DNA of 64,000 nt from Adiantum capillus-veneris. Taxonomy: Eukaryota > Streptophyta > Polypodiopsida > Polypodiales > Pteridaceae. Location of the stretch: NCBI GenBank assembly GCA_014529385.2, contig CM043964.1, positions 135,883,420 through 135,947,419 of the forward strand, written 5' to 3'. Shown one piece after another: positions 44,464 through 57,826 of this stretch (its first letter is position 1; each line of letters opens with the position of its first letter). The position numbers and the translations under genes were made by a program. The notes below the pieces were generated by a model. The model ran no database searches and was not told the origin of the DNA. It was given only the letters and a program-made list of their open reading frames with translations.

Positions 44464-47400
44464 AAGTAATTTTGTATAAAAAATTAATCTAATAATAATG
44501 ATAATATTTAATGAAAATGGCACTAGTTAATGGAATTTTTCTTCTTGTAACATTTTGTTGATCAAGTGTTACATGTGACATGTATGTATGAGTTTTTCCT
44601 TTGAAATGTATTTTATCCATATTAAGAATGTCTATACTTAATCCCTAATAATGATACATGTTACACTAAAGTAACAAGATTACATTTGCATATTAAAACC
44701 AAAAGTTGAAGAAAAATTCTTAGCTGTGAAGAAATTCTTTCATTTACGAAATTTACAACTTTTTGTGAGGTTTTTTTGGAAAAAAAACAAGTTACACTTC
44801 TTTCATCTTGATTGTGAAGAAATTCTTTCGTTTAAGGACAATTTATAATTTTTTAGTTGTAAATTTTCTTCAAATGAAAGGAATATTTACAACTAAAAAA
44901 GTATGTTTAAAATAAAAAAGTTAAAAAGAATGTCAATAGTTACTTAAATGAAGGGACCCATTTACAAACTAAACAATGATAGAAAAAAGTGAGCATTAAG
45001 TGAAAGGACCAAGTTACAATGATGGAAAGACCATTTACATTATAAAAGGAAGATATATTATCTTGATAAAACATTCCTTTTCAATAAAAAAGGACACTTA
45101 TCCACCATCGACAACCTCTGTATCAACATCTCAAAAGGTGCACATTTTCTCAACCGTCCCCTATGGCCTTTTGCAGGCCAAAAACATATGATCATTCTCA
45201 ATAAAACAACCAAACATATACATGCTCATGGGCTATAAAGAAACTCACAAATCCATTATCACATAGCTTTGAAAGTAAGCTCATGGAAATTTTTTTTGTT
45301 CCATTCATTCAGAAAATTAATACACATCATATGGCACCCACCCCATGATAGGTCTAGTTGTGACTCCAAGTTCCTTGTTACCCACAAGGCCTTCTCTAAG
45401 AGACTACTAGCCTATCAAGGTGATGGATAACCCTTATCAGCTTACGACATTAGTTTTGGGCTTCGACTAAGAGAACCAAGGTGGTTCTCCTTGCCTACCA
45501 AGTGCTAATAAGATGATAAGCCTACATAGACATGAACGTAAGATAAGAAATTCATTTTCATTGTGTCTAGTAGAATTTTGCCACTTTCTTGTAATTCATT
45601 TGTTCATTTTTTGGCAGTTTTTAATGCAATGCTTATGGAAAATGGCTAATAGAAAAAAGCTTATTCATATCCCTAGGCCATGATTGTAGCCTTAACACAA
45701 TCATTAGGGATTTAGGATTAGCAAGTAGTGAACCTATATTAACCTAAGGTTAAGATCAATCACTCGTGATTAATAAAATTAACTATCGTTCCTAATGTGT
45801 TTAATTTTTATAAAGTTAAGTGTTGAAACTTTAATGTAGCCTAGTTTTGGAAATGAAGAGAACCATAATAAGAAGAACTTCACTTGATCCAAGTATATAA
45901 GGAAGGTGGAGATAAAAAAGAACAAGATGATGGAAGGACTTCACCTCTTTCTATTCTATGGATCATCCATGAGCAAGCATCCACTTCTTGTAGAGTCCCT
46001 TGATTTTTTATTGCAAGCCAAGTTTCTTGCAATCAATTGTTAGCAAACACAAGCCCAAAAAAACCGTTTATTGAAAGCCAAAAACACAATTTTTTTCATT
46101 GAAATCTAATTCTAGGTTTTTGAATACCTTAATTTGCCAAAGGAAAAAAACACATGAGAAAAAAAGTTCCTTTGGTTATAACACGATGCTCTAAAGTAGA
46201 AAATATATGCATACAAACCATAAATATGAGAGAATGCTTCTAAATAAGCAAATTTTACAATGTCAAAAAATCTCCCAAAAAGTTGGCAAACAACTAGCTA
46301 GAGAAGAATCAACTCCAATGAAATGAGCATGAATGGCTCTTAATAGCCAATTTTTTGCAATATTTTGCAATGCCGATCCCTTTGCTTGTCCAACAAAAAA
46401 ATATCATGTTTGTCGATAACCCTTTAAAATAAAGCTCAATTGTTAATATTATGCCAACATTTCCCATTTAAATCAAGCACTAAGAATGCAACCATCAATG
46501 CGAAGTCCAAATTTTAATTTAATGTTTCGACCAAAGCATCAATGCACTGTCCAATGTTAGCACTCAAAAGTGAAGCCTAACATACAATAAAAAATTACTT
46601 GTCATTTAGTGCAAAGAGAGTTTTTAATCAAGCCAAGCACTGCACCATCATCTACAGAATGCATTAGCCAACTTTTTGTGCAAGGAAAGTGCATTTATGC
46701 ATAGGAATTCTTAGACAATCATCACACACAATCGATGCCTACATCTCTGCTCAACATAGCATATATGATGTGTAATAAAAGAAAGAGTCTCCCTTCTTTG
46801 AAATGTAAACAATTGCCATTTGTGGATCAATAAACAAAGCTTGGCATTCCTAGCATTCTGCATATCAAGTTAAAGAAACTAGAGATGTCCTTAATGCTTC
46901 CCAACATGAAGTGTGGCCCAAGTTTACAATATAAAACATTGTCAACCCCTCTTTCAATAAAAGCTCAATTGTCTACAAACTTTCAAGATAAAGTTCGATT
47001 CTTAGTGCTTAAAACCATTGTGTCATTCAAATCAAGCACAAAAAGAATCATGATCAATCAATCAAAAGTTTTAATCCAATCCCATGGTCATTCACCCAAA
47101 ATCAATGTGCATTTGGTATACATGTCAAAAGAAAGTGACAACATATGGTGAAATAATTTTTCAACATAGTGTATAATAAAATAGATTTGGAACTTTTTTG
47201 AGTCAATCAAAACCCAGTTTAGTATCATTGGCTAATACTTGCTCAATTTTTAGTGCTAGAAAAAATACTTTAATTCAATTCAAGCACTAAAAAAAACATT
47301 CTCAAGTGCGAACCTCGACATTTTTAATGCAACCCATGTAAATTTTAATAGCATATCACAATGGAATGTGTGTACAAATGAATGCTCCTAATAACTCATT

Positions 47401-47520
47401 CAACATAGGTAAGGAATGCAATTTGCAATGGTGCAGAATCGACCAATGCTTGAGAGAAACCCTTATCCCAAACGTACATAAACCCCTTTTAGCCAAAATG
47501 CATGGTTAATTTTCACAAAA
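44464..47520. other. AT-rich stretch without genes
   Basis: No open frame longer than about 90 codons and none with a motif. Near 44700-44900 there are imperfect repeats of GAAGAAATTCTTTC with a nearby inverted form. Nothing else is supported. Confidence 0.4.
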
Positions 47521-47724
47521 ACACAAAGTGGAGGTTTCATCCTTCTCTCAACCAATCATCTTGAATTTTTTATTTGCTCAAGGTCAAGAAAAGATGATGA
47601 GCAAATTTATTTATTTTTTGGCAAAACTCACAATTGTGAGTGATTGTACTAGAAAGAGAACAGAAAATTGCATATCAATCTCAAGCCCAAGCGGAGCCTT
47701 GAGAGGCGGATATTACATCAGACT

Positions 47725-49575
47725 TTACAACCATAAAGGCTTTGATCGAATGGCTTGTGCTGCCCAAATCCAATCATCCGAGTCATGACTTTTACTTATC
47801 GTATATATCAATTCTTTGCTTTCTTGAATAATTAACGAGAAACTAGCCACAAAAACTTCATTATTGAAGACACGGCAGTTCCTGACCTTCCAGATATTGT
47901 AGAAGAAGCAAAATCTAACAATTTGGGTACGGATAAGAAGGGCAGGACTCCAAAAGTGTTTTCCTCCAAGAGAAAGATCCTTCTTGAAGAAACCAGTCTT
48001 CCACATTCTTTGAATCTATTTGCACACCTTCCCTGCCGAACCTCTTATGGTTGGACATTCCATAAAAAGGTGTGACAGATCTTCACTAGCCCCCTGGCAG
48101 CCAGAGCATCTATCAGATCCTATACCTTGTGCCTGAATCTTGACGCCCATCGGTAGGGCTCCCCAAAGCACCTTCCATAAAAACACCTTCATGAAGTGGA
48201 GCCATTGTGGCTTCCAAATGTTTAAGGTGACCTCAATCCACCGAGCTTCTATCCACTGTATCTTCCATTGTTTGTTTACGAGGGTAAACGAGTTGTCCTT
48301 GTGCATGAGCTCTTGATATATGATCTTGGTTTGGGGTTTCAAAAAAGAACCATCTTTGGGCCATTTCCAGGCTTTTCACTCAAACGCAAAGTCTTGAATT
48401 GGCATTAGACCGTTGTTCAGGCCTTCAAGAACTCTATAGACAAGCATCTTCTCCATGCCATTTAGCTGAAGTTGATCAGCTAAATCTTCAAAATGTTTCC
48501 AGTGCTTGTTGGTTTCATCCCAGAAGTGGATTGGTCGTTGGAGGCCTTTATTGTTTAGCTCTCTTGCTATTTCCCTCCAATAAAGGTTTAGATTAACAGC
48601 AGTCGCGTTTGATAGCCAAATGGACCAGTGTGTAGTGGAGTTCTAAAAGTACATGGTTAGTTCCCCCCATTCCAAGACCCTAGTGGCACAGTTGCATTTT
48701 TGAACCAACTCTCCCGTTAAACCCCCCAATTTCAAAGTAGCCCATCCAGGTGCTAAGAGTTTATCGTGCATCTTGATCTCTTTCCACTATCCTCCTTTAG
48801 AGCAAAGCTTTGATTTGTCAATCACATCCTTGGTCATGATAGCCCAGGCTTGATCTTGCTTTGCTAAAGCAACCACAAACTTGGCACAAAAGGCTTGGAC
48901 ATGCATGACCGGGTTGTGGATTCCGAGCAACCAATTCCCATTTTGCCCACTGCCATGGCGACAAGACTTTGGTGTTGTTCTTCCATAAGAATCTCTTAGC
49001 AGGTTTCAAGAACTCCTTCCAGTTGCATCTTGCTATTTTGAGGAGAGGACTGGTGAAGGCAATGTAAGGGAGCATGAATGAGTTGATCATTTTTATTGGG
49101 CTTGCGAAGGGCAACAACACAAACTCCTACCTTTTCATTTTTTTTTAACCTTCTCCAAGACCCATTGAAATCGTTGTTTGTGAGAAACACCTACTCCCAA
49201 AGGGGCAACCAAATGTTGAAACATCTTTCCTTTAGTGACGACCTCCCCTGACCAGTCTGATGGGTCAAATGTATCATCTTTCGTAAGAGAGATCATTCTT
49301 GACTTCTCAATATTGCACTTTGAACCTGAAGGCACGGCAAAAGTGTGCACGGTCTCTAATGCCTTCTTGAGAACCTGGCGGCAGGATTTTAGGAAAAGGA
49401 GGGAGTCTTCTGCGAACATTTTGGCTACGAGTTGGTCATTGCCTAGCAAAACCAATCCTGGATGATGAGCGACTTTTAAGTTATGGCATCTTTTCTCAAT
49501 ATTGAAGGGGAAGAGGGGTGAGAATTGTCCCTTCTTGCATTGGAGGTAGACAATTTGGCAAGAATTTCTTTTTTC
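47725..49575 (-). pseudogene. 5'-truncated L1-type LINE: reverse transcriptase end and C-terminal zinc-knuckle domain
   Basis: Reading the minus strand from 49575: a degraded motif-B stretch, then KMFAEDSLLFLKSCRQ, which is motif C with FADD changed to FAED. Next comes KCNIEKSRMISL, and a connection/thumb part (KRFLWKNNTKVLSPWQW at 49120-48818). The zf-RVT domain follows at 48342-48016 (FLWKVLWGALPMGVKI, then CSGCQ...HLFMECP). The final 93 residues are at 48006-47725. The frame changes at least four times. Endonuclease and fingers are missing because the 5' end is cut off just before the satellite begins, as is usual for LINEs. Dead copy. Confidence 0.85.
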
Positions 49576-50844
49576 TTGTTTTTGAAGGGGAGGGGGTTAA
49601 TTCCAACACTATCACTTAGTTTCTTGTTTGTTCATTTTTAAAAGTTTCTTTTCTTATTTTGCATCAGTAGTAGCCTATGTAGGTGACAAAGAGAAGCAAA
49701 GGGAGGAAGAGGGTAGGGTATGTGTGTATGTGTGTGAGAGCGTGCTTATGGGTATGTGAATATGAGCCTATGTTGTGCTTTGCACCACGATGGGTAGCAC
49801 ACCATAAGAGCCTTGAATGGAGCATGTGGATGTTTTATGGTGGTGTAATTAGCCTACATCATAATTGGACAATGAGGTAGAGGAATAATGTGGGTCCTAG
49901 GCTTGCATGATGGGGTATGCGAGGGCAGGTGGTTGTGAACACGGGAGAGTGTGTGCATGCATTCCAAGGTGTAGCAACAAGGATAGGTGGGCAAAACAAA
50001 TACTTGTGTATGTATTTGTATTTGTATATGCACCATAGGTGGCTTCAAGTTAGTGCATATGCAGCCAAAAGGTAGGGTGGGTGAGGGGTGTGGGTCCATC
50101 CATGATAGCAACCAAAGAAGAGCGTATGTGTGTGTGTATGTATGTGTGTTGGGTGCAAGAGAGTGAAGGAGGCCAGGCAGAGCTAAGATGTGTGTGTGCA
50201 ATGTGGTGATAAGGGTGGCCCTAGGAGAGTAGCACATGGGCAACAAAAAGGCATGCGAGAGAGTATTGTGTCATCATGTGATGGGCCAACATGAAAAGCC
50301 AAGATGGTGGAGTGTGTGAGTTTCAAAATAGCCTTTTTTTTAAAAAAATCCTCGTGGGACTTGTTCCCACGGTAATCAATGTGCCAAGGTAGCAGCATCA
50401 TGTAACATGGAGAGTGTGGGTACGATGTGACCAACTTGGAGTAAAACATAAAGCATGAGAAACTATGACCTATTGAAATAAAAGAAAATTTCATTGTTTC
50501 TTATTTGCCAAGATATCACACCAAAATGCATTTTGATTACACATGATTGTACACACAAATGCTGACAATTTCTTCATTATCAAGCCATATTCAGGATGTG
50601 TGTGGTAGTGTGCTTATGGGTATGTGAATATGAGCCTATGTTGTGCTTTGCACCATGATGGGTAGCACACCATAAGCAACCTTGAATGGAGCATGTGGAT
50701 GTGTTATGGTGGTGTAATTAACCAACGTCATAATTGGACATTGAGGTAGAAGAACAAGGATATGTGGGCAACAAAAATACATGTGTATGTCTTTGTATAT
50801 GCACCATAGGTGGCTTGAAGGTAGTGCATATGCAACCAAAAAGG

Positions 50845-50848
<4 letters not shown>

Positions 50849-50906
<58 letters not shown>
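50849..50906. repeat. (TG)29 tract in satellite unit 2
   Basis: An uninterrupted TG run followed by a run of 10 Gs, at the standard position in the unit just before TTTTCCATGCGAGAG. Confidence 0.95.
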
Positions 50907-50908
<2 letters not shown>

Positions 50909-53472
50909 GGGGGGGTGGGTTTTCCATGCGAGAGAGTGAAGGAGGCCACGGAGAGCTAAGATGTGTGTGTGCAATGTGGTGATAAGGGTGGCCACGACAA
51001 TAGCACATGGGCAACAAAAGGGCACGCGAGAGAGTGTTGTGCCATCATGTGATGGGCCAACATGACAAGCCAAGTTGGTGGAGTGTGTGAGTTTTCAATA
51101 TAGTATTTTTTAAAAAATCCTTGTGGGTATGTGAATATGAGCCTATGTTTTGCTTTGCACCACGATGGGTAGAACACCATAACAGCCTTGAATGGAGCAT
51201 GTGGATGTTTTATGGTGGTGTAATTAGCCTACATCCTAATTGGACAATGAGGTAGAGGAATAATGTGGGTCCTAGGATTGCATGATGGGGTATGCGAGGG
51301 CAGGTGGTTGTGAACACGGGAGAGTGTGTGCATGTGTTCCAGGGTGTAGCAACAAGGATAAGTGGGCAACACAAATACATGTGTATATATTTGATTATGC
51401 AGCGTAGGTGGCTTCAAGGTAGTGCATATGCAGCCAAAAAGGTAGGGTGGGGGTGTGGGTCCATCCATGATTGCAACCAAAGAAGAGTGTATGTGTGTAT
51501 GTGTGTATGTCTGTGTGTTGGGTGCGAGAGAGTGAAGGAGGCCAGGGAGAGCTAAGATGTGTGTGTGCAATGTGGTGATAAGGGTGGCCATGAGAGTACC
51601 ACATGGGAACCAAAAAGGCATGCGAGAGAGTATTGTGTCATCATGTGATGGGCCAACATGAAAAGCCAAGATGGTGGAGTGTGTGAGTTTCAAAATAACC
51701 TTTCTTTTTAAAAAAATCATCGTGGGACTTGTTCCCATGGTAATCAATGTGCCAAGGTAGCAACATCATGTAACATGGAGAGTGTGGGTACGTTGTGCCA
51801 GCTTGGAGTAAAAAAGAAAGGATGAGAATATATTGCCTATTGAAACAAAAGAAAATTTCATTGTTTCTTATTTGCCAAGATATCACACCAAAATTCATTT
51901 TGTTAACACATGATTGTACACACAAATATTGACAATTTCTTCATTATCTATTCATATTAAGGATGTGTGCGATAGTGTGCTTATGGGTATGTAAATATGA
52001 GCCTATGTTGTGCTTTGCACCACTATGGGTAGCACACCATAAGCAACCTTGAATGGAGCATGTGGATGTGTTATGGTGGTGTAATTAGCCAACGTCATAA
52101 TTGGATAGTAAGGTAGAGGAATAATGTGGGTACTGTTCTCCCACGGTAATCAATGTGCCAAGGTAGGAGCATCTTGTAACATGGAGAGTGTGGGTACGTT
52201 GTGACCAACTTGGAGTAAAAAAGAAAGGATAAGAAAATATGACCTTGTGAAACAGAAGAAAATTTCATTGTTTCTTATTTGCCAAGATATCACACCAAAT
52301 TCATTTTGACTACACATGATTGTACACACAAATGTTGACAATTTCTTCATTATCAAGCCATATTTAGTATGTGTGTGAAAGTGTGATTATGGGTATGTGA
52401 ATATGAGCCTATGTTTTGGTTTGCACCACGATGGGTAGCACACCATAAGCAACCTTGAATGGAGCATGTGGTTGTGTTATGGTGGTGTAATTAGCCAACG
52501 TGATAATTGGACAGTGAGGTAGAGGAATGATGTGGGTAAAATGCTTGCATGATGGGGTATGTGAGGGCAGGTGGTTGTGAACACGGGAGAGTGTGTGCGT
52601 GCATTCGAAGGTGTAGCAACAAGAATAAGTGGGAAACACAAATATGTGTGTGTGTGTATTTGTATATGCACCATAGGTGGCTTCAAGGTAGTGCATATGC
52701 AGCAGAAAAGGTAGGGGTGGATGCAAGGTGTGGGTCCATCCTTGATTGCAACCAAAATCGAGGGTATGTGTGTGTGTGTGTGTGTGTGTTAGGTGGGTTT
52801 TCCATGAGAGAGAGTGAAGGACGCCAGGGAGAGCTTAGATGTGTGTGTGCAACATGGTGATAAGGGTGGCCACGAGAGTAGCACATGGGAACAAAAAGGC
52901 AGAGAGTATTGTGTCATCATGTGATGGACCAACATGAAAAGCCAAGTTCGTGGAGTGTGTGAGTCAAAATACCTTTTTTGAAAAAAAAAATCTCGTGGGA
53001 CTTGCCTCCACGGTAATCAATGTGCCAAGGTAGCAGCATCATGTAACATGGAGAGTGTGGGTACGATGTGACCAACTTGGAGTAAAAGAAAGGATGAGAA
53101 CATATGACCTACTAAAACAAAATAAAATTTCATTGTTTCTTATTTTCCGAGATATCACACCAAAATTCATTTTGATTACACATGATTGTACACAAATGTT
53201 GACAATCTCTTCATTATCTATCCATATGCAGGATGTGTGTGACAGTGTGCTTATGGGTATGTAAATATGAACCTATGTTGTGGTTTGCACCACTATGGGT
53301 AGCACACCATAAGCAACCTTTAATGGAGCATATGGATGTGTTATGGTGGTGTAATTAGCCAACGTCATAATTGGACAGTGAGGTAGAGGAATGATATGGA
53401 TACTGGGCTTGCATGATGGGGTATGCGAGGGCAGGTGGTTGTGAACACGGGAGAGTGTGTGCGTGCATTCCA

Positions 53473-55598
53473 GATAAATCTAAGGTCGTATCCACTTGTA
53501 GATGGGGAGCTGTGAAGGGATATTGGAAGGTTAAGAAATTGGGCTGATTTGCAGAAGCTCCCAAGAGTTGAATAATCAGGGATGGAAGTAGGCTCAATTT
53601 TTAGGCAGTGGGGGTATATTTGATCAATCTCCGAAGAGAACAATCTGTTGTTGATACTAAGTAGATCACCCATATACCTAAAAGTGTGTTTGAATAGTGG
53701 AAGTTTTTTATGGTTAGTTTCCATGTTCTTAAGACACCATTTGTACTCAAAAAAAGCTAAGTAGATGTTACACATAAGTGGTGAGCAAGAGAAGCCCATC
53801 GGGATGCCAAGACACTGATTAAAGCAGCAACCACCTGCTATAATAGTACAGTTGTTTAACAACCAAAAAATGTAGGAGCAAAGTTTTGTTTCATCGAAGT
53901 GTAAAGGGTTTATGGAGTGAGATGCTTGAATCCATCTCGGTTTCTTGGCAAGAGAGATAAAGAGATGCTTTCTTTTTTTAGCATTGGTAAATGCAAAGTT
54001 AATGACCTTGGCTAGTACTGTCTTAAGGCCAAGATCCCCACTAAGTGGGATGTTTTCGTTGCATTGTGTGATATCTGCTGTAAAGATGTGGAAAATATGT
54101 TGAGGAAGGTTGAGTGTGACTTCTATGGCATTTTTTGTAAGCCAGAAGGAATTGCATTGGATATTTAGGAAATCCTCTCATATTTTTTGTTTCTCTGCAC
54201 ATATGATTTCTAATTCTGTGAGAATAAGATCAAGGCAAAGAGTAATATCTTTGGTGATATCTGTGAAGATACAGTTAGAGGCATCAAATATCCATCTGAA
54301 TTTATGTTTGTGGAATTTATATGTAGGAAATAGTACTGGTAACTTGGTGTTATTGATAGTGTAGCCAAGTTTTCCTGAATGTTTGGAGATCTTGTTAGAG
54401 ATATCTTGCGGTGTTTTGTTGGTATGATAGAATTCTTTTCCTGATACTCGTTCCCGAGCTGCTTTCCAAGCAAGTTGTTTACACATAATAGTAGGATAGT
54501 TAGAGCTTTTGTCAAGCCCTACCACTAACCATTTATCTAAGATTAGTTGAAAGTCAAAAGGCTAGCTGCGGTGTAAGCCAAGAACTATCAGAAGAAAGCC
54601 ATTTTCTAGGTAGAGAAATTTTGTTAAGGAAGCATTCCTTAACTAATTTCTTTAAGTCCGGTAGGACTGTCATCTCCAGTCGGAGAGCACTGACAAGGTC
54701 AGTGAGGCAGCTAAGTAAAGCTGATAGGGGAAGGTAAGGGTTTTTTGGATAGTTTGGTATGTGATTGAGTCCTTTGGCTAGTAGCTTACGTATTGTAGCA
54801 TTATCGATAATGTTGAGGTCCTGAGTACAGACATGGTTCCCACATTCTTCAAAATTCCTATAGAATGAGGTAAATTGAATGCATGTACAATAAGGGATTG
54901 TTTCTTGTCTAAGAAAGTCATTGTTAAGAACTAATCCTTTTATAGGATGATGATATTTCCATCCAATGAGAGTGTTGTCAAGTAGTTTATGATTTCCAAA
55001 AAATATGTCAAAACACTCACAAAAAAGACTTTTAGGTAGGATCCAATCGAGAAGTATGTTGTGAAAAAGACAGTGTATGTAGGTAGCACCATAATTCGAA
55101 TCATCTTTGCTGAGAACTTTTCTTCCACATGGGTTTGTAGATACCTGCAATATATTTAAGGGTTAGATTTCAGGGAAGTTTCTGATTGCAAGGAATCTGC
55201 CTCTCCCTCTAGTAAAACTACGAGACTTTCCTCAATTAGATGAGGAGTTAGGTGTAAAAAAGGAAGTGAAAGAGTTGGGAGTAGCTAAAGAGTTAGCTCT
55301 TTTTAGAGCAGGAGACTCATCCTCTTCAATACAAGGTTTTAGGAGATTAGTGATGTATTTGACTCCTTTGTAGTTAGCATACGTGGTGAGGTATAGACCG
55401 GGTTCCTCAACTTTAAGTTCTTTCAGAATATCATGCATCAGTCCTCGGAAGATGTTAAAGGCAATTTGTGCAATCACAATCTACTTGGCCTGTCCACCTT
55501 GCCATGAGCAGATGAGGGATAGATGAAAGTCTACTGGTTTCTCTGGGAATAACAGTTCCAAATGGTTGAGGATATACCATATTTCATGGTCAAACCAC
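53473..55598 (-). pseudogene. Penelope-like reverse transcriptase coding fragment inside the satellite
   Basis: Coding on the minus strand runs from edge to edge. N-terminal part (55598-54554, one frame with stops near 55480, 55232 and 55150): CGRKVLSKDD, HHPIKGLVLNND, and HVCTQDLNIIDNATIRKLL with AKGL. The last resembles the TGDLxIIxNxxLRxLLxKGP landmark of Penelope-like proteins. RT part (54525-53473, shifted frame, one in-frame TGA near 54177): VGLDKSSNYP, KLPVLFPTYKFHKHKFRW, motif A FTADITQCNENIPL, motif B QCLGIPMGFSCSPLM. Motif C is FRYMGDLLSINN, where YxDD has lost its first Asp. No GIY-YIG endonuclease is visible. Both ends cut through coding sequence, so no UTR is included. Against other units the insertion replaces about 8 bp (AGGTGTAG) and shows no target duplication. 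Confidence 0.8.
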
Positions 55599-55739
55599 AA
55601 CAAGGATATGTAGGAAACACAAATACATGTGTATGTATTTGTATATGCACCATAGGTGGCTTGAAGGTAGTGCATATGCAGCCAAAAAGGTAGGGGTGGG
55701 TGCAGGGTGTGGGTCCATCCTTGATTGCTACCAAAAAAG

Positions 55740-55843
<104 letters not shown>

Positions 55844-56683
55844 GGGTGGGTTTTCCATGCGAGAGAGTGAAGGAGGGCAGGGAGAGCTAAGATGTGTGTG
55901 TGCAATGTGGTGATAAGGGTGGCCAAGAGAGTAGCACATGGGCAACAAAAAGGCATGCGAGAGAGTATTGTGTCATCATGTGATGGGCCAACATGAAAAG
56001 CCAAGTTGGATGAGTGTGCGGGTTTTCAAAATACCTTTTCATTTTAAACATTCTTGTGTGACTTGTTCCCATGGTAATCAATGTGCCAAGGTAGGAGCAT
56101 CATATAACATGGAGAGTGTGGGTACGTTGTGACCAACTTGGAGTAAAAAAGAAAGGATGAGAAAATATGACCTGGTGAAACAGAAGACAATTTCATTGTT
56201 TCTTATTTGCCAAGATATCACACCAAATTCATTTTGACTACACATGATTGTACACACAAATGATGATAATTTATTCATTATCAAGCCATATTTAGTATGT
56301 GTGTGAAAGTGCTTATGGGTATGTGAATATGAGCCTATGTTGTGGTTTGCACCACGATGGGTAGCACACCATAAGCAACCTTGAATGGAGCATGTGGTTG
56401 TGTTATGGTGGTGTATTAGCCAACGCGATAATTGGACAGTGAGGTAGAGGAATGATGTGGGTACAGTGCTTGCATGATGGGGTATGTGAGGGCAGGTGGT
56501 TGTGAACACGGGAGAGTGTGTGCGTGCATTCGAAGGTGTAGCAACAAGGATATGTGAGCAACACAAATACGTGTGTATGTATTTGTATATGCACCATAGG
56601 TGGCTTGAAGGTAGTGCATATGCAGCAGAAAAGGTATGGGTGGGTGCGGGGTGTGGGTCCATCCTTGATTGCAACCAAATAGA

Positions 56684-56806
<123 letters not shown>

Positions 56807-57670
56807 GGGTGGGTTTTCCATGCGAGAGAGTGAAGGAGCCCAGGGAGAGATAAGATGTGTGTGTGTGTGTGTGTGTGCAATGTGGTGATAAGGGTGGCCA
56901 GGAGAGTAGCACATGGACAAAAAAAAGGCACGCGAGAGAGTATTGTGTCATCATGTGATGGGCCAACATGAAAAGCCAAGTTGGTGGAGTGTCCGAGTTT
57001 TCAAATACCCTTTAAAACAAAAAAAACCTCGTGGGACTTGCTCCCACGGTAATTAATGTGCCAAGGTAAGAGCATCATGTAACATAGAGAGTGTGGGTAC
57101 GTTGTGACCAACTTGGAGTAAAAAAGAAGGATGAGAACAAATGACCTATTGAAACAAAAGAAAATTTCATTGTTTCTTATTTTCCAAGATATCACACAAA
57201 AATTCATTTTGAATTTTGATTACACATGATTGTACACACAAATGTTGATAATTTCTTCATTATCAAGCCATATTCAGGATGTGTGTGATAGTGTGCTTAT
57301 GGGTATGTGAATATGAGCCTATGTTGTGCTTTACACCACGATGGGTAGCACACCATAATTAGCCTTTAATGGAGCATGTGGATGTGTTATGATGGTGTAA
57401 TTAGCCAACGTCATAATTGGACAGTGAGGTAGAGGAATGATGTGGTTACTGGGCTTGCATTACGGGGTATGCGAGGGCAGGTGGTTGTGAACACAGGACA
57501 GCATGTGCATGCATTCCAAGGTGTAGCAACAAGGATATGTGGACAACATAAATACATGTGTATGTATTTATATATGCACCATGGGTGGCTTCAAGGTAGT
57601 GCATATGCAGCCAAAAAGGTAGGGGTGGGTGCGCGGTGTGGGTCCATCCTTGATTGCTACCAAAAAATAC

Positions 57671-57672
<2 letters not shown>

Positions 57673-57730
<58 letters not shown>

Positions 57731-57770
57731 TGTGTGTGCCTTCAAGGTAGTGCATATACAACCAAAAAAG

Positions 57771-57820
<50 letters not shown>
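57673..57820. repeat. Double (TG)n tract with duplicated flank
   Basis: Two TG runs (57673-57738 and 57775-57820) are separated by CTTCAAGGTAGTGCATATAC AACC-type sequence. This is a second copy of the unit sequence that normally precedes the tract. The tract and its left flank were therefore duplicated together. The second run ends in CGCGCG. Confidence 0.9.

Positions 57821-57826
<6 letters not shown>

Noticed and set aside
49854-53862. Pro/His/Thr-rich frames recurring about every 0.9 kb
   Set aside because: They track the satellite unit, differ by frameshifts between units and show no sign of protein-level conservation.
53598-55600. Telomere-associated insertion of an endonuclease-less Penelope element
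   Set aside because: No telomere-type repeats (TTTAGGG or similar) are found at either edge or nearby.
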